NCBI GenBank assembly: GCA_046261875.1 | Contig: JBHENW010000156.1 | Location: 1-26,221, forward strand | Direction: 5' to 3' | Length of the DNA: 26,221 nt | Source: JBHENW01 sp046261875 | Lineage (GTDB): Bacteria > Acidobacteriota > Thermoanaerobaculia > UBA5066 > Gp7-AA6 | In this document: one piece after another, positions 23,314-26,221 of the stretch | Numbering within the stretch: the first letter of the stretch is position 1 | How the letters are laid out: each line of letters starts with the position of its first letter | The notes under the pieces: model-generated | Seen by the model: the letters and a program-made list of their open reading frames with translations, nothing else | Databases searched by the model: none | Told to the model about the DNA's origin: nothing | Program-made: the position numbers and the translations under genes

Positions 23314-24174
23314 TTGCGCCGCATCGCCCATCTCTCCGATCTGCACTTCGGACATCTCCGGCCGGAGACCCTCGGGCCTCTGCGGGAGGCCGTCGAGGCC
23401 GCGCGACCCGACCTCGTCGCAATCTCGGGAGACCTGACCCAGCGCGCGCGGAGGAGACAGTTCCAGGAGGCCGCGCAGTTCCTCGAGACGCTGCCGTCTC
23501 CCCGCATCGTCGTGCCCGGCAATCACGACGTCCCCCTCTTCAACGTGCTCGACCGGTTTCTCCGGCCCCTGCACAACTACAGCCGCTTCATCACCGCGGA
23601 CCTGGCGCCTTATTACGAGGACGAAGAGATCGCCGTCGTCGGAATCAACACGGCGCGGTCCCTGACGTTCAAAGGAGGACGGGTCAACGCCTTCCAGCTC
23701 GCGTCGATCCGGGAACGGCTCTGTCGGCTGCCCGATGGCGTGACGAAGATGGTCGTGACGCACCATCCGTTCGACGTTCCGGAGGCCGGCCACCACACGG
23801 AAGTCGTCGGCAGGGCCGACATGGCCATGAAAGTCCTCGCCGAGTGCGGCGCCGACGTCCTCCTCGCCGGCCACCTGCATACGAGCCACATCGGCCACAC
23901 CGCGACTCGGTACAAGATCGAAGGGCACTCTGCGCTCGTCATCCAGGCGGGCACGGCAACCTCGACGCGCGAGCGCGGTGAGCGCAATTCCTTCAACCTC
24001 GTCGAGATCGACCACCCGGCGATCGCCGTGGTGCGGTACGTCTGGGAGGAAGGCGGGTTGTACCTCCCGGCGGCGCGTGAGGAGTTCCGGTACACCGCCG
24101 CCGGCTGGGTGCGGGAGAGCCCGAAGGAACCGGTGGAGAAAGACCGGGCCGCCGGCGGGACCGCTGCGAGTTAG
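23314..24174 (+). CDS. Calcineurin-like metallophosphoesterase
   Basis: A predicted two-metal phosphoesterase of about 286 residues. The metal-binding motifs are in the usual order: HLSDLHFGH (Asp and His near residues 8-13), ISGDLTQRARRRQF, VPGNHDVP, THHPFD and GHLHTSHIG. These are all the canonical metal ligands. The start is TTG 23314, one base after the stop of the lipid kinase, with GGAGG (23300-23304) nine bases upstream. In this family cyclic nucleotide, phospholipid or UDP-diacylglucosamine substrates are all known. The pairing with a lipid kinase suggests a phospholipid or phosphate-linked substrate, but that is inference. The C-terminal tail, AREEFRYTAAGWV then a basic and acidic stretch, is not conserved. 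Confidence 0.88.
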   Translation: MRRIAHLSDLHFGHLRPETLGPLREAVEAARPDLVAISGDLTQRARRRQFQEAAQFLETLPSPRIVVPGNHDVPLFNVLDRFLRPLHNYSRFITADLAPYYEDEEIAVVGINTARSLTFKGGRVNAFQLASIRERLCRLPDGVTKMVVTHHPFDVPEAGHHTEVVGRADMAMKVLAECGADVLLAGHLHTSHIGHTATRYKIEGHSALVIQAGTATSTRERGERNSFNLVEIDHPAIAVVRYVWEEGGLYLPAAREEFRYTAAGWVRESPKEPVEKDRAAGGTAAS

Positions 24175-24193
24175 CAGCCCCAACTCCCGGAAA

Positions 24194-24838
24194 TCAGCGG
24201 CGCAGGAGCTTGAAAGCGTGATTCCAGTCGTTGGCCCGGGCGCCGTGAAGCACCCAGACCATGCACATGGCTTCGAGGTACCGGGAGGATTCGATCCCGC
24301 CCACATCGTCGGGGTGCCATCCGAACCACTCGAGGATCTGCCGGACGGTTCCCTTCGCGCCCTCGTCGTTTCCGCAGAAGAACATGTCGGGGGGACCGCA
24401 TGGGAACTCCGGCCGGTACATGTGGGCATTGCCGACTGTGTTGAAGGCTTTCACGACGCGGGCTTCCGGTAGGAGCCGCTGCACCTGCTCGCCCCCCGAG
24501 TCGTTCCCCGAAATCGCCAGCCTCGGAGGAAATCCCGCGGAGAAGTCGAGTGGGTTCGTCGTGTCGATGAGGACCTTGCCTTGGAAGCTCTCGGGTCCCG
24601 CCATCCGGATCGCGCTTTCGTTGGCGAGGCCGAGCGTGGCGAGAACCAGGACTTCTCCAAATCGGGCGGCATCCGCGAACGTTCCGGTCCGGGCGTTCTT
24701 TCCCGCCGCGGCCGCCCACGCGGCCGCCTTCTCGTTGTTGGGCTCGCGCGCTCCCATCAGGACTTCGTGGCCGAGGTCGAGAAATCCGTTTCCGATGGCC
24801 CGGCCGACGTCTCCCGTGCCGAGGACTCCGATCTTCAT
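24194..24838 (-). CDS. NADP oxidoreductase, coenzyme-F420-dependent-like (Rossmann-fold)
   Basis: A 214-residue protein of the F420-dependent NADP reductase/YrpG-like group. The N-terminal Rossmann loop GVLGTGDVGRAIGNGFLDLGHEV (residues about 4-26) is the NAD(P)-binding signature. KVLIDTTNPLDF, VVKAFNTVGN and FFCGNDEGAKGTVRQILEWFGW are regular for this family. Its true substrate is not clear: many members outside F420-producing organisms are annotated only as NAD(P)-binding proteins. ATG 24838 has an excellent AAAGGAG five bases upstream. It is transcribed against the phosphoesterase gene, with 19 bp between their ends. The next gene, a hemerythrin-domain protein, is on the same strand upstream, 120 bp away. 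Confidence 0.8.
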   Translation of the reverse strand: MKIGVLGTGDVGRAIGNGFLDLGHEVLMGAREPNNEKAAAWAAAAGKNARTGTFADAARFGEVLVLATLGLANESAIRMAGPESFQGKVLIDTTNPLDFSAGFPPRLAISGNDSGGEQVQRLLPEARVVKAFNTVGNAHMYRPEFPCGPPDMFFCGNDEGAKGTVRQILEWFGWHPDDVGGIESSRYLEAMCMVWVLHGARANDWNHAFKLLRR

Positions 24839-24958
24839 GAGTCTCCTTTCGTGCCCTCAAATGAGCGCGGCGAGGAACTGTTCCCACTCCATCCATCAGT
24901 AGTAGGACAGTAATTCCTCGGAGGATTCATGGGGGTGGCGCGCCCCCGCGGCCGGGAA

Positions 24959-25408
24959 TTACTCCTTCGGGCCCGAGTTCCGGTGGGCCTTGTGCGCTTC
25001 GATGAGCGTGCCCAGGTCTTCGAGCTGTTTGTCGCTCATGCGGCTCTTGACGAACGGCACGAGGCGAGTCCGCTCGGCCTCCGCGTGATTGCGGAATCGG
25101 GACCGCAAATCAGCCATCCGCCGGACGAATGCCTCTTCCCCAGGCTCGAGATTGCCGATCTGCCGAAGCAGCGCCGCCGTCTCTTCCTGCGCGGCTTCCG
25201 ATTCCGCCAGGAGAGGCTCGCGGGTCGATCCGGCGAGGACGGGATGGAGGAACCTCTCCACGAGGTCGGAGTGCAGCTCGATCTCCTGCATGATCTCGCC
25301 GAAGATCCGCTTGACGTTCTTGGCGGACTCGCCTCCGGAACGGTCGAGCTCCGCGAAGAGTTCATCGATGCGGGCATGGTCCTTTTCGAGCAGCTCGGTG
25401 GCTCGCAC
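24959..25408 (-). CDS. Hemerythrin HHE cation-binding domain protein
   Basis: Likely a four-helix, diiron-binding protein. From GTG 25408 it has 149 residues: RATELLEKDHARIDELFAEL, EIMQEIELHSDLVERFLHPVL and RFRNHAEAERTRLVPFV carry the conserved His and Glu pattern (KDH...F, E...H...E..L.P, H...E). Family roles include oxygen or nitric-oxide binding and stress sensing; none is proven here. The frame is open to 25498, but its upstream part runs into the tRNA-Glu promoter on the other strand, and proteins of this family begin close to ATELLEKDH. I therefore use GTG 25408, without a strong Shine-Dalgarno. It sits directly before the tRNA cluster. Confidence 0.82.
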   Translation of the reverse strand: MRATELLEKDHARIDELFAELDRSGGESAKNVKRIFGEIMQEIELHSDLVERFLHPVLAGSTREPLLAESEAAQEETAALLRQIGNLEPGEEAFVRRMADLRSRFRNHAEAERTRLVPFVKSRMSDKQLEDLGTLIEAHKAHRNSGPKE

Positions 25409-25461
25409 GGCGTATTTTCGGGAGCAAGAACCGGGCCGCGGGATCGCCGTATCGCCGGTGC

Positions 25462-25491
25462 TTGCCGCTCGCACAAGCGGTGTGCTACTTT
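25462..25491 (+). promoter_or_regulatory. Predicted promoter of tRNA-Glu copy 1
   Basis: A TTGCCG -35 (25462-25467) and a TACTTT -10 (25486-25491) are 18 bp apart. The sequence TGTGCTACTTT recurs before tRNA copy 2, so the duplicated unit carried its promoter. The predicted transcription start is about 7 bp before the tRNA. An inverted repeat (CCGCT/AGCGG, 25465-25480) overlaps the spacer. Confidence 0.5.
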
Positions 25492-25504
25492 GCGCCACCC
25501 GTTC

Positions 25505-25620
25505 GGCCCATTCGTCTAACGGTTAGGACGGCAGCCCTCTCAAGGCGCTTCGCGCCACCGGCGACTTTTTGACGCGCGGCGTGCCGCCGCGACACGGGTT
25601 CGATTCCCGTATGGGCTACC
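25505..25620 (+). tRNA. tRNA-Glu(CTC)-like copy with a 41-nt extra segment, probably a broken tRNA
   Basis: The 5' half (GGCCCATTCGTCTAACGG...) and the 3' half (T arm, acceptor and the final ACC at 25618-25620) match the intact copy 2. The anticodon loop reads CTCTCAA (25537-25543), so the anticodon is CTC. Between this loop and the T stem (25594) lie 50 nt instead of 9. The insert holds two hairpins: GGCG/CGCC near 25544-25556 and a perfect 7-bp stem with a TGC loop at 25575-25591. Only three of the five anticodon-stem pairs form. It has one extra base before the anticodon stem. Unless the insert is removed or tolerated, it is unlikely to be a working tRNA. Confidence 0.6.
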
Positions 25621-25624
25621 CGAT

Positions 25625-25653
25625 TTGCTGCCTCGTGATGGCTGTGCTACTTT
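25625..25653 (+). promoter_or_regulatory. Predicted promoter of tRNA-Glu copy 2
   Basis: TTGCTG (25625-25630) and TACTTT (25648-25653) with a 17-bp spacer. It resembles the copy 1 promoter, particularly at TGTGCTACTTT. The predicted transcription start lies just before the tRNA at 25667. Confidence 0.55.
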
Positions 25654-25666
25654 TTCCGCCCCCGTC

Positions 25667-25741
25667 GGCCCATTCGTCTAACGGTTAGGACGCGGCCCTC
25701 TCAAGGCCGAAATACGGGTTCGATTCCCGTATGGGCTACCA
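25667..25741 (+). tRNA. tRNA-Glu (anticodon CTC), intact
   Basis: A complete cloverleaf: acceptor GGCCCAT pairs with ATGGGCT (G-U at the end), D arm GTC...GAC, anticodon stem CGGCC/GGCCG around CTCTCAA (anticodon CTC, reads GAG), a short AAAT variable loop, and T arm ACGGG-TTCGATT-CCCGT. The discriminator is A, followed by an encoded CCA (25739-25741). This is the only one of the three copies with a normal structure. Confidence 0.95.
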
Positions 25742-25751
25742 AAACATCTGA

Positions 25752-25853
25752 GGCCCCAAGCCGCCGCCGCACCCTCGGACGCGGCCCGCTCAAGGCGACT
25801 TTTTTCGGCGCGGCTTCCGGCGCGACACGGTTCGATTCGCGTATGGCCTACCA
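25752..25853 (+). pseudogene. Degenerate tRNA-Glu copy with a related insert
   Basis: From GGAC at 25777 onward it matches the tRNA-Glu sequence (GGACGCGGCC, then CTCAAGGC, and TTCGATT near the T arm), ending TATGGCCTACCA at 25853. The D arm and 5' acceptor are unrecognisable. T33 is changed to G in the anticodon loop, and the T stem no longer pairs. Where copy 2 has a 9-nt segment, this has 33 nt including GGCGACTTTTTT and a bulged hairpin around GCGCGG-CTT-CCGGCGC. The same elements appear in copy 1, so copies 1 and 3 share an ancestral insert. Confidence 0.7.
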
Positions 25854-26221
25854 GGCAAACCCTCCCGGTCGGTTCGTCTTGCGGGGCGGAGGAGGAGTCG
25901 TGAAAACACGGATGATGCCGAGGCGACGGGGCGCAACGGCGGCATCGAGTTCAAGCTGGTTCCCGGAGAGAACCACTCCCTCAGGACGGCGGGGTCGGGC
26001 GAGCCTTCCTTTTCCGCCTCGACGCGCGCGAGGTAGGCGTGCAGGAGGATCGCGTTGACGGGAGTCCGCAGATCGTGTGAGACGGCAGAGAGAAACCGCA
26101 TTTTCTGTCGGCTCGCTTCCTGGCCTGTTGGAAGAGGCGGACGTTCTCGACTGCGAGCGCGGCGCGGTGGCGCGCGGATCATGGAAGCAATGAGCCCTGA
26201 AAGATGTAGGCTGCGCCGAAA
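25848..26221 (-). pseudogene. Frameshifted remnant of a histidine kinase (GAF end and HisKA domain), running off the window
   Basis: The sequence reads ALAVENVRLFQQARK in one frame, matching the end of a GAF domain. The next frame gives KMRFLSAVSHDLRTPVNAIL, a HisKA H-box with phosphoacceptor His, then more helix (LARVEAEKEGSPDPAVLRE). A further frame change follows near 25990 (NQLELDAAVAP). No HATPase domain is present: the last frame stops at 25848 at the edge of the degenerate tRNA copy. It appears to be a decayed fragment; its 5' end is outside the window. Confidence 0.6.

Noticed and set aside
25505..25853. tRNA-Glu repeats as a CRISPR array
   Set aside because: The repeats are tRNA-sized and have tRNA structure, unequal spacing and only three units. 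No cas genes are present.

Overview
This is a GC-rich bacterial chromosomal window dominated by an intact, tightly packed division and cell-wall (dcw) cluster on the + strand. The genes suggest a Gram-negative-type bacterium with meso-diaminopimelate peptidoglycan: MurE carries the DNPR specificity motif, a periplasmic SurA-like chaperone is present, and FtsA and FtsZ are both encoded. A broken secreted protein at 1382-3460 ends in a C-terminal beta domain (FYTVAPCRLIDSR...GYFR) that I associate with Acidobacteriota, especially Thermoanaerobaculia-like lineages. The phylum assignment is an inference from that domain and the gene order, not a proven identification.

Layout. 1-1375 is the 3' end of mfd. 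1382-3460 (-) is a heavily frameshifted gene for a secreted fibronectin-III protein. 3555-5430 holds a SurA/PpiC-type chaperone-isomerase and an AlkA/OGG-type DNA glycosylase. A sigma70-like promoter overlapping four 10-bp-phased MraZ boxes (5486-5560) then starts the cluster: mraZ, rsmH, ftsL, ftsI (with a PASTA domain), murE, murF, mraY, murD, ftsW, murG, murC, ftsQ, ftsA, ftsZ (5590-21924). Most junctions overlap by 4 to 11 nt, so translational coupling is likely. No murB or ddl lies in the cluster. After ftsZ come a small membrane protein (-), a diacylglycerol-kinase-family lipid kinase, a calcineurin-like phosphoesterase, an F420/NADP-oxidoreductase-like protein (-) and a hemerythrin-domain protein (-).

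The right end (25460-26221) is a small decayed region. It has one intact tRNA-Glu(CTC), an upstream tRNA-Glu copy with about 41 extra nucleotides between the anticodon loop and the T arm, a third degenerate copy with a related insert, and a frameshifted remnant of a histidine kinase.

How the genes work together: MurE, MurF, MurD and MurC build the UDP-MurNAc-pentapeptide, MraY and MurG convert it to lipid II, FtsW and FtsI polymerise and crosslink septal peptidoglycan, and FtsA, FtsZ, FtsQ and FtsL organise the divisome. MraZ probably autoregulates the cluster through its boxes. The least ordinary signals are the tRNA-Glu copies sharing an insert, the fourfold MraZ operator, a strong hairpin just before murG, an rsmH reading frame without a usual start codon, and a secreted-protein gene with about seven frameshifts beside otherwise intact genes.
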